A stretch of DNA of 64,000 nt from Bacillus sp. OK048 (GTDB taxonomy: Bacteria > Bacillota > Bacilli > Bacillales > Cytobacillaceae). The stretch is taken from positions 62,001 to 126,000 of the forward strand of contig NZ_FNHN01000013.1 of NCBI RefSeq assembly GCF_900103525.1, in the 5' to 3' direction. A model generated the notes under the pieces. That model had not been told where the DNA came from and did not search any database. It saw only the letters and a list, made by a program, of their open reading frames with translations. The translations under genes were made by a program, and so were the position numbers. Numbering within the stretch: position 1 is the first letter of the stretch; every line of letters begins with the position of its first letter. Below, one piece after another: positions 34,924 to 43,424 of this stretch.

Positions 34924-35825
34924 AGCGAGTCCTTGTTACAGGTGCAAATGGATGGATTGGTCGTCATGTCATAAAGACATTAATGGAGAAAAACTATGAA
35001 GTTCATGCAGTGAGCAGGAGAAAAGTAGAAAATGGCAGTTCGAAATGCAAGTGGTACGAAGTCGATATACTACAAGTACAGGAAACTAGGAATCTGATAA
35101 AAACCGTTAAACCTACCCATTTACTCCATCTTGCATGGGAATCGACACCGGGACAATATTGGGGCTCACTAAATAACTATCTTTGGGTTCAAGCTAGCAT
35201 GGAGTTGATTTATCATTTCGTGAAATATGGCGGGAAAAGAGCGGTGCTAGCAGGTACTTGCGCTGAATATGATTGGAAATACGGATATCTTTCAGAAGAC
35301 CTGACGCCATGTTCCACCCAAACTCCGTATGCAGCTGCTAAAAATGCAGTCCAAAGTCTTATTCAATCCTTTTCGGAAACGGTCGGGCTAAGCAGTGCTT
35401 GGGGGAGAATATTTTTTTTATATGGACCAGAGGAGAACCCTACTAGACTTGTGTCCTCTGTCATTACCTCTTTATTGAAAAATAAAGAAGCTCTATGTAC
35501 ACATGGACAGCAATATCGGGATTTCTTACATGTCCAAGATGTTGCAGATGCATTTGTTGCATTGTTGGAAAGTAATATTCAAGGTCGGGTCAATATTGCT
35601 TCGGGACATTCCATTCAAGTAAAAGAACTGATTGATAAAATTGCCAATAAAGTAGGCAAACCTGAATTAGTTAAACTCGGGGCTATTCCTTTCTCAGAGC
35701 AAGAACCATTGTTTATCGGAGCAAATACGAAACTGCTAAGAGAAGAAGTAAAATGGAGCCCCAAATTCGACTTAGATACAGGGATAGACCAGACCATAGC
35801 CTGGTGGGAAAAGAATGGAGTGTAG
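34920..35825 (+). CDS. NAD(P)-dependent 4-ketosugar reductase (SDR)
   Basis: This 301-aa extended SDR has VTGANGWIGRHVIKTL, HLAWESTPGQYWGS, the active-site strand LAGTCAEYDW and TPYAAAKNAVQSLI with the Tyr and Lys. WGRIFFLYGPEENPTRL is typical of 4-ketoreductases such as CDP-abequose or CDP-3-C-methyl-6-deoxyhexose 4-reductase. Its ATG overlaps the epimerase stop. It probably performs the last step of the CDP-branched-sugar pathway (dehydratase, C-methyltransferase, epimerase, reductase). The product configuration is unknown. Confidence 0.8.
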   Translation: MKRVLVTGANGWIGRHVIKTLMEKNYEVHAVSRRKVENGSSKCKWYEVDILQVQETRNLIKTVKPTHLLHLAWESTPGQYWGSLNNYLWVQASMELIYHFVKYGGKRAVLAGTCAEYDWKYGYLSEDLTPCSTQTPYAAAKNAVQSLIQSFSETVGLSSAWGRIFFLYGPEENPTRLVSSVITSLLKNKEALCTHGQQYRDFLHVQDVADAFVALLESNIQGRVNIASGHSIQVKELIDKIANKVGKPELVKLGAIPFSEQEPLFIGANTKLLREEVKWSPKFDLDTGIDQTIAWWEKNGV

Positions 35826-35888
35826 AAAGGAGTTAGCCAAAATTTTGAACCATTTATTAAACGCAATGAAATTGAATGGGGAGTTATC

Positions 35889-37175
35889 ATGACTGAACAT
35901 ATACCGTTAGTAAGTATAGGCTTGCCAGTTTATAACGGTGAAAGATACCTTGCAGAAGCAATCGAATCGTTGTTGGCGCAGGATTATAAAAACATGGAAA
36001 TCATCATATGCGATAATGCATCAATTGACACTACACCACAAATTTGTCAACAGTTTCAGCAACAGGATTCACGGATTCAATATTTCCAAAATAAAACAAA
36101 TATTGGTGCTTCAAATAACTTTAATCGAACCTTTACATTGGCTAAGGGTGAATTTTTTATGTGGGCGGCCTATGACGATTTGTGGGATCAATCCTACATT
36201 CGTAAATGTGTCCAAAAATTAGAACAGCATCCTGAAGCAATACTGTGTGTGACTGAATCTGTCATGATAGACGAAGAGGGAAAGGTTATTGGAAATGGTA
36301 ATGAAGCGATTGAGACAATAAACCTTTCTTTTTCTGAACGGCTGCATCAATTTTTTTTAAACGTAGGTTGGATTGGTTCGAATGTCTACGGCTTATACCG
36401 TGTAGAATATTTAAAACGTACGAGACTATTTTTGGAAGAGTATGGACCAGATGTCATTTTAGGGTTAGAGATGTACTTGCTTGGCGATGTTGTAAAAGTA
36501 GAGGAAAGGTTATTTTCTTACCGTCACTTCCGAGACAAGACTCATTATGACCAAATAGCGTCTATTTCTGCTAATGCCGATAAACAAAGTAATATAGCCC
36601 AAGCATCTCATACACAGTTAATAAAAAATCTATATCAAGTTCTCAAGGAAGGGAATGTGTCCTCAGCCATTTTACAAGATTTTTTTGATGTTCTCGTTTT
36701 TCAGCAAAGGAATTGGGTGAGAATGAGCTGTATGGAACACACGGCTTTATTCCAAGACCGAATGATTGACCCTGATTATATGTACGATTTTTTGAAAACA
36801 GTAGCTACTACAGAGAAGTCTCCTGAACAAATCGTCAACAATTTAGAAAGTCCAGCCCTTAGATTCCAGCAATTATCTGCTAAGCGCCCCATCATTATTC
36901 TAGGATCATTTGAAGTAGGTGTCATGATCTGGTGGAAATATTTAAAGGAATATCATATACCTGTTCAAGCGCTCGTTGAAGAATCTACTGCATTCTCACA
37001 ATCAAAACTCTACGAGACATTAGTCAATACGGCTGAACTGCCAGTTCGTCCGTTTGTCATTATTGCCTCTCAACAGCCCTCTATCATAGAACAACAATTA
37101 GAACAAAGAGGCTATAAGCAGAGAGTGGACTTTTTACAAGTAAATATGAATATCCCATATTTATATTTAATATAA
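35889..37175 (+). CDS. GT2 glycosyltransferase with C-terminal Rossmann-like domain
   Basis: This 428-aa protein has an N-terminal GT-A domain: VSIGLPVYNGERYLAEAIES, IIICDNASIDTTPQI and MWAAYDDLW in place of the usual DxD, typical of GT2. From about residue 325 a second domain (PIIILGSFEVGVMIWWKYLK) resembles a nucleotide-sugar-binding Rossmann fold. The ATG follows GGGGAG. It is the first gene after the sugar-modification genes, so it may transfer the C-methylated sugar. No membrane helices are visible, so it would act in the cytoplasm of the mother cell if it is a spore gene. Confidence 0.82.
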   Translation: MTEHIPLVSIGLPVYNGERYLAEAIESLLAQDYKNMEIIICDNASIDTTPQICQQFQQQDSRIQYFQNKTNIGASNNFNRTFTLAKGEFFMWAAYDDLWDQSYIRKCVQKLEQHPEAILCVTESVMIDEEGKVIGNGNEAIETINLSFSERLHQFFLNVGWIGSNVYGLYRVEYLKRTRLFLEEYGPDVILGLEMYLLGDVVKVEERLFSYRHFRDKTHYDQIASISANADKQSNIAQASHTQLIKNLYQVLKEGNVSSAILQDFFDVLVFQQRNWVRMSCMEHTALFQDRMIDPDYMYDFLKTVATTEKSPEQIVNNLESPALRFQQLSAKRPIIILGSFEVGVMIWWKYLKEYHIPVQALVEESTAFSQSKLYETLVNTAELPVRPFVIIASQQPSIIEQQLEQRGYKQRVDFLQVNMNIPYLYLI

Positions 37176-37236
37176 TGAAGGATTAAAGCTTGGCAGTTGA
37201 AGCAAAGCTTTTCTCTTTCTAGTATTTTAGGAGGTT

Positions 37237-38391
37237 ATGATGAATAACAATTGCCCAACTTGTGGCTCTAAAAATACTTATCTATTTCTAAAGCGTAAAA
37301 ATGTGCCTGTCCACCAAAATTTCCCGTTGACAACTCAATCTTCAGCTGAAAATATGACAACAGGAAATCTTGATTTAACTATATGTCAAGATTGTCATTT
37401 CATTTTTAATCGTAGTTTTGATGATAAAAGGATGAAATATAATGAAAATTATAACAACGATCAACTATATTCTCCTTCGTTTAGGCAGTATATTGATGAT
37501 AGTATTGGCTACTTACTGTCAGAACATAACATTCAAAATAGCACAATCTTAGAAGTTGGTTGTGGTAAAGGTGATTTTATTAAGGAGCTTATTTCAAAAG
37601 GACAAGGAAATAAAGGAATAGGTTTTGATCCAAGTTATATTGGTTCAGAAGAGATGTTTGACGGTAGGTTAAAATTTATTAAAGACTTTTTTGATTCAAG
37701 ATATAATACGGTTCAAGCAGAGGTTGTGATTTGTAGACACGTCATTGAACACATTTCCAATCCTTTAGCCTTTTTGGAGAATTTAAGAAAATCGCTTCGG
37801 CATAATCGTAAGGCAAAAGTCTTCTTTGAAACCCCTTGTGTAGAATGGGTCCTAAAAAATAATGTCTTTTGGGATTTTTTTTATGAGCATTGTTCCTATT
37901 TTACTACGAATTCTTTATCAAAAGTATTTGAATTAGCAGGTTTCAAAGTGGAAAGGGTTAAACATATTTTTCATGGTCAATACCTTTGGTTAGAGGCTTC
38001 TATAAATGAACCAAAAGGGAATGAAGCAGCAGAAAGTAATCTGATTGAATCTGTCAGTCAGTATATCGAAAATGAAACACATCTAATTAATACTTGGCAG
38101 CATAAGCTGCAAACTTTAGATAACGTTGCGGTTTGGGGTGCAGGGGCGAAAGGAGCTACTTTTGCAAATTTATTAGACCCAGATAGAAAATTTATAAATG
38201 GAATTGTCGATTTAAATCCTAATAAACAGGGGAGATTCATACCCGGTTCAGGCCATCAAATCATTAATTATACCCAGTTAGTCGAGCGAAAAATAACCTC
38301 TGTTATAGTCATGAACCCCAATTATAAGGATGAAATTAGTGAGTTAATTTCTAAATTAGAATGGAAAATAAAGTTATTGGGAGTGGAATGA
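37237..38391 (+). CDS. Second NovU-like class I methyltransferase
   Basis: This 384-aa protein has the same architecture as the 33156 gene with diverged sequence. The N-terminal zinc site is CPTCGSKN with ICQDCHF, the SAM domain has ILEVGCGKGDFIKELISKGQ and VVICRHVIEHISNPLAFLEN, and the C-terminal domain has VAVWGAGAKGATFANLLD. The YNENYNNDQL linker is common in this group. The ATG follows GGAGG. It overlaps the CmcI-like gene by 4 bases, so both probably modify the same sugar. Whether it methylates carbon or oxygen is uncertain. Confidence 0.8.
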   Translation: MMNNNCPTCGSKNTYLFLKRKNVPVHQNFPLTTQSSAENMTTGNLDLTICQDCHFIFNRSFDDKRMKYNENYNNDQLYSPSFRQYIDDSIGYLLSEHNIQNSTILEVGCGKGDFIKELISKGQGNKGIGFDPSYIGSEEMFDGRLKFIKDFFDSRYNTVQAEVVICRHVIEHISNPLAFLENLRKSLRHNRKAKVFFETPCVEWVLKNNVFWDFFYEHCSYFTTNSLSKVFELAGFKVERVKHIFHGQYLWLEASINEPKGNEAAESNLIESVSQYIENETHLINTWQHKLQTLDNVAVWGAGAKGATFANLLDPDRKFINGIVDLNPNKQGRFIPGSGHQIINYTQLVERKITSVIVMNPNYKDEISELISKLEWKIKLLGVE

Positions 38392-39158
38392 TGAAAATAA
38401 TGATAGATACGGTAAAGAATACGCTTATTCAAGTAGAGGATGACCAAAAAATTGAAACGGAACTTTATTCCAAGCTAGGATTTGAAACCATTTCTAAATT
38501 ATGGAATAAGGTTGGCTGGAACGAAAAGTATGCTTATACATTTACTTGGCAAGGACGGCCTATAATTCAGCTTCCTGAAGATATGATAAGGATTCAAGAA
38601 GTGATTTACACATTAAAACCAGATGTGATTGTTGAAACGGGTGTTGCTCACGGGGGGTCATTAATATATTACGCTAGTCTATGCAAATTAGTAGGTAAAG
38701 GTAAAGTCGTTGGTGTAGATATTGAAATAAGACCACATAATCGAGTAGCCATTCAAGAGCATGAATTAGGTTCCTATATTACGTTAATAGAGGGCAGTTC
38801 TACTGAGGACAAGGTACTCAAAGAGGTTGCCCAACTTATTGCTGAAAATGAGAAAGTGCTTGTTATTCTTGACTCAAATCATACAAAAGAGCATGTACTT
38901 TCTGAGTTGGAGTGTTATAAGAATTTTGTATCGGTTGGTTCTTATATGGTTGCAACGGATGGGGTAATGCAAGATTTATACAATGTACCAAGAGGAAGCA
39001 GAGAATGGAAGGAAAATAATCCAGTTTCTGCTGTAGAAGAGTTTGTAAGTAAAAACGCTAATTTTATTGTTGAACAGCCAAAATGGTTATTTAATGAAAG
39101 TATTCTTACAGAAAATATAACCCATTGGCCGATGGCGTTTCTGAAGAAAATGAAGTAG
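38388..39158 (+). CDS. CmcI-type methyltransferase (cephalosporin hydroxylase family)
   Basis: This 256-aa protein is of the CmcI/RhlB family: VIYTLKPDVIVETGVAHGGS is motif I, VVGVDIEIRPHNRVAI holds the acidic residue, and VLVILDSNHTKEHVLSE and MVATDGVMQD are further landmarks. Despite the family name most members are O-methyltransferases, many acting on sugars in surface glycans or antibiotics. It starts inside the stop of the 37237 gene (ATGA overlap, with GGGAG upstream) and ends the plus operon. A 2-O- or 4-O-methylation of the branched sugar is a reasonable guess; no residue fixes the position. Confidence 0.82.
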   Translation: MMKIMIDTVKNTLIQVEDDQKIETELYSKLGFETISKLWNKVGWNEKYAYTFTWQGRPIIQLPEDMIRIQEVIYTLKPDVIVETGVAHGGSLIYYASLCKLVGKGKVVGVDIEIRPHNRVAIQEHELGSYITLIEGSSTEDKVLKEVAQLIAENEKVLVILDSNHTKEHVLSELECYKNFVSVGSYMVATDGVMQDLYNVPRGSREWKENNPVSAVEEFVSKNANFIVEQPKWLFNESILTENITHWPMAFLKKMK

Positions 39159-39220
39159 AAACAAAATATCCAACGTCTTGAGTAATTTCTTAAAAGACTT
39201 GTTTTAGGGAACAAAACAAG

Positions 39221-39255
39221 GAAAACAACTTCTATAATAGGAGTTGTTTTCTATT
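39221..39255. terminator. Bidirectional terminator between convergent sugar operons
   Basis: GAAAACAACTT and GAGTTGTTTTC pair (11 bp, one mismatch) around a 9-base loop, with T-rich flanks on both strands. It separates the CmcI-like gene from the rfbG-like gene. Confidence 0.75.
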
Positions 39256-39288
39256 TTGTAAATCCTTTATTTACCTGCTATCTTTTAC

Positions 39289-40374
39289 TTATCTATTTTC
39301 CATATATTCTTTTATTTGATTTAAGGTTATGTCCTTCATATCTTTTTTTTCTATATAGGCTTTGTTCCACTCAACGATTTTGCTTAAAGCAGTATGGACA
39401 TTCCAGATTGGATACCAATTCAGTCTTGTCTTTGCTTTGGAACAGTCCAATTTTAAATATTGTGCTTCATGCAGCGTTATTTCTTGGTGAACGTTAAGAG
39501 TGACATCAGTTCCCCAATCCTTCATTAGTTTCCTCACGATCCACTCCACTTTTTTAACATCATGATCATCAGGTCCGAAGTTCCAGGCTTCAGCAAATTC
39601 TGGTCCTTTTTCATATAAACGTTCAGCTAGCATTAAGTACCCTCTTAACGGCTCTAAAACATGCTGCCAGGGCCTAACCGCTTCTGGATTCCGAATGACC
39701 ATATTCCTATGATGGATGAGTGCGTCAACACAGTCCGGTATTAAACGGTTTTGAGCCCAATCCCCACCTCCAATGACATTTCCTGCCCTTGCAGATGCTA
39801 AGGCAACACCATGTTTATCAAAATGTTTGTGGTTGAAATAAGAATCACGGTAGCAGGAGGTAACCAATTCGGAGCAACCTTTGCTATTAGAATAGGGATC
39901 ATATCCTCCCAATATCTCATTCTCCCGGTAGCCCCAATGCCACTCTCGATTTTCATAACATTTATCAGAGGTAATGTTGACGACGGCTTTTAATCGCTTA
40001 CTCTTCATCGCAGCGTTTCGTACCGCTTCGAGCAAATGAACGGTCCCCATTACATTAACTTCATAGGTTTCTACTGGAATTTGATAGGATTCTCTTACAA
40101 GAGGCTGTGCTGCCATATGAAATACAATATCTGGATCAGCTCCAGAAAGGGCACTATCTAACAATACTCGATCCCGTATATCTCCGGTGATAGTGTTTAC
40201 AAATTGATTTACACTGCATATTTCAAAGAGGCTTGGATTCGTTGGGGGTTCTAGCGAAAAACCTGTTATCTCTGCACCCAATGAATGCAGCCATAAACAA
40301 AGCCAGGAGGCCTTAAAACCTGTATGGCCTGTAATGAATACTCTCTTACCATTCCAAAACTCTTTATTTATCAT
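39289..40374 (-). CDS. rfbG: CDP-glucose 4,6-dehydratase
   Basis: This 361-aa SDR converts CDP-glucose to CDP-4-keto-6-deoxyglucose. Signatures are FWNGKRVFITGHTGFKASWL, ITGDIRDRV, HMAAQPLVRESYQIPVETYE, VNITSDKCYENREWHWGYRE and DPYSNSKGCSELV (Tyr and Lys), plus ARAGNVIGGGDWAQNRLIPD and RPWQHVLEPLRGYL. These are typical of RfbG rather than RmlB or GMD. It lies 12 bases downstream of the cytidylyltransferase gene in one operon. The product is the entry point to CDP-deoxysugars, here probably the C-methylated sugar made by the convergent operon. Confidence 0.93.
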   Translation of the reverse strand: MINKEFWNGKRVFITGHTGFKASWLCLWLHSLGAEITGFSLEPPTNPSLFEICSVNQFVNTITGDIRDRVLLDSALSGADPDIVFHMAAQPLVRESYQIPVETYEVNVMGTVHLLEAVRNAAMKSKRLKAVVNITSDKCYENREWHWGYRENEILGGYDPYSNSKGCSELVTSCYRDSYFNHKHFDKHGVALASARAGNVIGGGDWAQNRLIPDCVDALIHHRNMVIRNPEAVRPWQHVLEPLRGYLMLAERLYEKGPEFAEAWNFGPDDHDVKKVEWIVRKLMKDWGTDVTLNVHQEITLHEAQYLKLDCSKAKTRLNWYPIWNVHTALSKIVEWNKAYIEKKDMKDITLNQIKEYMENR

Positions 40375-40386
40375 AATTACTCCTGT

Positions 40387-41163
40387 TTATTCCCATATTT
40401 TCCATGGGGCCTTTTTGGACTTCCATAATTCCTCTAAGTAATTCTTGTCACGTAAAGTATCCATTGGCTGCCAAAAGGAATCATGTTTATAAGCCATTAG
40501 TTCGCCAGACTTTGACAAGTTCTCTAAGGGTTCATTTTCCAAAATGGTACTTTCATCACTCAGATAATCAAAAATCTCTGGCTGAAGGACAAAGAAGCCA
40601 CCATTGATCCATCCTCCATCACCTTTAACTTTTTCTTGGAATCTATTAACCCTTTGATTTTCGGCTATTTTTATTGCCCCGAACCTTCCTTTAGGCTGTG
40701 TGGCAGTAAGGGTAGCCAACTTTCCGTGTCCCTTATGAAACTCTAGTAACTTATGAATATTTACATCAGCTAAGCCGTCTCCATACGTTAGCATAAAGGG
40801 TTCATTTCCAATATATTTTTGGATTTTTTGCACACGTCCGCCAGTCATCGTACGCAACCCCGTTTCTGCTAATGTTACCTTCCAGGGTTCGGCACCATGA
40901 TTGTGAATGGTTTTTTTATTATTGTCATTAAAATCAACTGTGACATCAGACATATAAAGAAAATAGTTGAAGAAATAGTCTTTAATTTGATATCCTTTAT
41001 ATCCTAAACAAATAATAAAGTCATTGAATCCATAAGCCGAAAAGATTTTCATAATGTGCCAGATGATGGGGTATTCCCCTATTTCAATCATTGGTTTAGG
41101 TTTCAAGTGGGATTCTTCACTGATCCGTGTTCCTAAACCTCCCGCCAGAATAACAACTTTCAT
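40387..41163 (-). CDS. rfbF: Glucose-1-phosphate cytidylyltransferase
   Basis: This 258-aa nucleotidyltransferase makes CDP-glucose. It has VVILAGGLGTRISEESHLKP, KPMIEIGEYPIIWHIMKIFS, FIICLGYKGYQIKDYFFNYF, FMLTYGDGLADVNI and LENEPLENLSKSGELMAYKH, all hallmark RfbF segments. The internal ATG is chosen as start because GAGAGGT lies about 6 bases upstream; a longer frame begins 17 codons earlier. It is first in a two-gene operon with rfbG. No rfbH-type 3-dehydratase is present, which argues for a C-methyl rather than a 3,6-dideoxy sugar. Confidence 0.93.
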   Translation of the reverse strand: MKVVILAGGLGTRISEESHLKPKPMIEIGEYPIIWHIMKIFSAYGFNDFIICLGYKGYQIKDYFFNYFLYMSDVTVDFNDNNKKTIHNHGAEPWKVTLAETGLRTMTGGRVQKIQKYIGNEPFMLTYGDGLADVNIHKLLEFHKGHGKLATLTATQPKGRFGAIKIAENQRVNRFQEKVKGDGGWINGGFFVLQPEIFDYLSDESTILENEPLENLSKSGELMAYKHDSFWQPMDTLRDKNYLEELWKSKKAPWKIWE

Positions 41164-41453
41164 GCTATACCTCTCTTCCAAATGCTTTGTACTTGGTTGT
41201 AACCGCATAATCAAGCATATCTTTTATTAATCCGGGACGGACACCTATTCCGAAGGTGTACTTCATAATGCGGATTTACTCGTGTATTCCCTGCCCATCG
41301 TTCGTATATACTATATGTTCAATTCTGATCTGTTGTTCCTAATTACACTGACTGGTCAGCAGTTTTTGATAATGCCTCAGATTCGTCTTCAAACCTTAGT
41401 CGAAAAAGAATTAAGTTTGCAAGTCAGAGCAAAAAACATGTAACTATGTTAGG

Positions 41454-41481
41454 ACAACAAATTTGTCCCAATCATATAATA
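41454..41481 (+). promoter_or_regulatory. Sigma-K-like promoter of the second Ena-like gene
   Basis: GGACA with its AC, 17 bases, then CATATAATA, a perfect CATANNNTA -10, about 33 bases before the start codon. It matches the sites found before the other spore-type genes here. Confidence 0.5.
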
Positions 41482-41513
41482 TTCTGAATCAAAATAGGTG
41501 GTGATAAATAAGT

Positions 41514-41843
41514 ATGAATTGTGGTGATTGTTGTCCAGATTCTTCTTTTGTGACAGACGATATTTGTGGAAATTTTATTACAAACCATCCAACCCTTACT
41601 CCCTTGACTATTTTTGATACGAATGGAACCATTTTTCCGTTTGGAACGATAAGTATTTTTTATAATCAAGGAGTTCTTCCCACTATTACAGCTACTGTAC
41701 ACCATACAGGTGGAGGATCAACCCCGTTGATAGTACCAGAGGGGAATACCATTTCAGCAACTTTAAGTGATATCGCTTCAGTTTCAATTGATACACCAGA
41801 AGCCTTTGGTAAATATTGTCTATATTTACACTTTCAAGCGTGA
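41514..41843 (+). CDS. Second Ena-like endospore appendage subunit (DUF3992-type)
   Basis: This 109-aa protein has the same plan as the 30927 product: leader MNCGDCCPDSS with Cys3, Cys6 and Cys7, then DDICGNF (Cys18), GTISIFYNQG in the middle, a GGGSTPLIVPEGNTISATLS strand pair and last strand FGKYCLYLHFQ with Cys102. The pattern fits an Ena pilin whose leader bonds to neighbouring subunits. Sequence identity between the two pilins is low apart from these blocks, so they probably form different fibres or different positions in one fibre. The ATG follows AGGTGGTGA. Ena identity is by pattern and needs structural confirmation. Confidence 0.75.
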   Translation: MNCGDCCPDSSFVTDDICGNFITNHPTLTPLTIFDTNGTIFPFGTISIFYNQGVLPTITATVHHTGGGSTPLIVPEGNTISATLSDIASVSIDTPEAFGKYCLYLHFQA

Positions 41844-41994
41844 TGTTTTTGCATGAAAGAAAAGAGAGAAAATAATCCTTGATTACCTAATTAAAAAAGC
41901 ACATAAAGGTTACCTGATCTTAAACAGTTTTACATTCAGTAGATATTCAATTAACAGTTAGTGTCAACAAACAGTTTGAAATATTAAAAACGCA

Positions 41995-42040
41995 AAAACA
42001 CTTCTTTCTTTATATCAAAAGGATGAAGTGTTTTTTTGAT
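41995..42040. terminator. Terminator between the convergent Ena-like and fusion genes
   Basis: AAACACTTC and GAAGTGTTT pair around a loop of about 20 bases, with Ts after the plus-strand arm and As before the other, so it may work both ways. Confidence 0.7.
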
Positions 42041-42073
42041 TTGAGATTTAGTTTTTATAAAAATAGGCACCTG

Positions 42074-42922
42074 CTATTCACAAGTTAAATTTAGATCTTC
42101 ACGAGGTGAACAAATCGTCCCATCGAAAGTGATTATTACATCCGCAATGCTTTCGATACTTTGACAAATAGTAACAAAAATTTCTATACAGGTGCAATTT
42201 CCTTGTGTCCGTACAATGGGAAAACATCGGAAAGCAGTGATTTCACATTCTATCCTTGTACCATTTGGAGCGCATAATAACACCGTTTCAATAAACTCAA
42301 AGGGTATTACTTGCTTGCATAATTTTCCGTTTTCTTTGAATTCGATTGAGATATAGCCTTTTTTCAATAATATAACTTCTTGAAGGGTAACAATGACACC
42401 ATTTAGAGAAGAAATAGTTTCTTTGCGTCTTCCGTTTTCTTGAGGGACTTCCATGCACTCAATTTCTGTTAGATGGCATTCTATGATGCTTTTTTGATTT
42501 GGTATACAAATTTCTTTGAATTGATAATGAATGTTTAGACAGTATCTACCTATACAAAAACCTGTTCCATTACCACATCTCACTTCCAAGGATCGTAGGG
42601 AATCCACAGTACGCGACCTTGTTTCCCCTTCACCAACCGAAAATGCAAAGCTTCCATTTACGAATATATCTACAGATTTACTACATCCTTGTTCTAAAAA
42701 AATGGAAATAGTACCTGAAACGTTAACAATATCAGTATGCCATAGCCTATTAATATTTGAAGAACATTCTAACATGAAATTTCCACAGAGTTGATCTGTT
42801 GCCACAAAAGGTTTTCCAAGATTTAGACAAACTTGAAATTTTGACTCCCTTGTTACCCAGTCAAATACCTTTGGCACTTTTAAGCATAGTTCTTCATTTT
42901 TTATTTGAACCTGTTTATTCAT
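42074..42922 (-). CDS. Fusion of a KVFDWVTR-family protein with an internal Ena-like domain (candidate fibre anchor)
   Basis: This 282-aa protein starts ELCLKVPKVFDWVTRES (11-27), as does the 8876-9628 protein. Residues about 44-135 form an Ena-like domain: QLCGNFML, GTISIFLEQG, a VGEGETRSRTVDSLRSLEV strand pair and GRYCLNIHYQF. From residue 136 it returns to the shared family (GVIVTLQEVILLKKGYISIE, VLLCAPNGTRIECEITAFRC). There are about 18 cysteines and no signal peptide. Its own sigma-K-like promoter is present. The obvious hypothesis is that the KV(Y/F)DWVTR part binds the coat or exosporium while the Ena-like part docks a fibre; this is inference. Confidence 0.72.
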   Translation of the reverse strand: MNKQVQIKNEELCLKVPKVFDWVTRESKFQVCLNLGKPFVATDQLCGNFMLECSSNINRLWHTDIVNVSGTISIFLEQGCSKSVDIFVNGSFAFSVGEGETRSRTVDSLRSLEVRCGNGTGFCIGRYCLNIHYQFKEICIPNQKSIIECHLTEIECMEVPQENGRRKETISSLNGVIVTLQEVILLKKGYISIEFKENGKLCKQVIPFEFIETVLLCAPNGTRIECEITAFRCFPIVRTQGNCTCIEIFVTICQSIESIADVIITFDGTICSPREDLNLTCE

Positions 42923-42952
42923 ATTTTTCGTTCCCTTTAAGTTTAGTAGTTT

Positions 42953-42980
42953 TATTTTATGAAATTAAAAGGAAATCTGT
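42953..42980 (-). promoter_or_regulatory. Sigma-K-like promoter of the fusion gene
   Basis: On the minus strand: AC, 17 bases, then CATAAAATA, fitting AC-N17-CATANNNTA. It lies about 30 bases before the start codon. Confidence 0.5.
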
Positions 42981-43115
42981 GTAGGCAATGAAAACCTTAT
43001 ATTCAAAACCATACACCCAACTAAGGAGAAGTATCCTCATTCATAACAGATAGCAAAGATAGGATTTATTGAAACGAATGCTTGTGGTTCATCTCCTAGT
43101 CCAAACTAATCGCTC

Positions 43116-43161
43116 AAAACACGTATATTAAATGTTGTTTTTTAATAAATATACGTGTTTT
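43116..43161. promoter_or_regulatory. Long palindrome next to the nup promoter
   Basis: AAAACACGTATA and TATACGTGTTTT are perfect 12-bp arms, with further pairing inside the loop. It ends two bases before the TTGACA -35. It could be an operator or a terminator hairpin for minus-strand transcription. Confidence 0.5.
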
Positions 43162-43162
43162 G

Positions 43163-43191
43163 TTGACAGTGTGAATTTCTGATGTTACTAT
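43163..43191 (+). promoter_or_regulatory. Sigma-A promoter of the purine riboswitch and nup operon
   Basis: TTGACA, 17 bases, then TACTAT. It lies 26 bases upstream of the riboswitch aptamer. Confidence 0.75.
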
Positions 43192-43216
43192 GAGTTAGTA
43201 AAAATTAAATATTATT

Positions 43217-43283
43217 CTCGTATAATATTGGGGATATGGCCCTAAAGTTTCTACCAAGCTACCATTAATAGCTTGACTACGAG
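43217..43283 (+). promoter_or_regulatory. Purine riboswitch, guanine-type
   Basis: P1 is CTCGTA/TACGAG. The two loop-forming blocks (GGGATATGGCCC and GTTTCTACCAAGCT) and GCTTGACTACGAG match the purine aptamer. The specificity base in GACTAC is C, which indicates guanine/hypoxanthine rather than adenine. Its 3' part can pair with AGTCAAGC at 43340, which overlaps the terminator, so ligand binding should switch the nup operon off. Confidence 0.92.
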
Positions 43284-43343
43284 GTTGTGTATATAAAAAT
43301 GGATAAACTTATTTGTTATTCCATTATTTACCTTCCTGAAGTC

Positions 43344-43376
43344 AAGCACCGGTGTAACTCGGTGCTTTTTTTAATT
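43344..43376 (+). terminator. Riboswitch expression-platform terminator
   Basis: AAGCACCG and CGGTGCTT form an 8-bp stem followed by seven Ts. The 5' arm overlaps AGTCAAGC, which is complementary to the aptamer's GCTTGACT, giving a clear antiterminator/terminator choice. Confidence 0.88.
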
Positions 43377-43424
43377 TTTACACATACGACAATTCAACAT
43401 GATTTACAGAGGAGGATATTTTCA

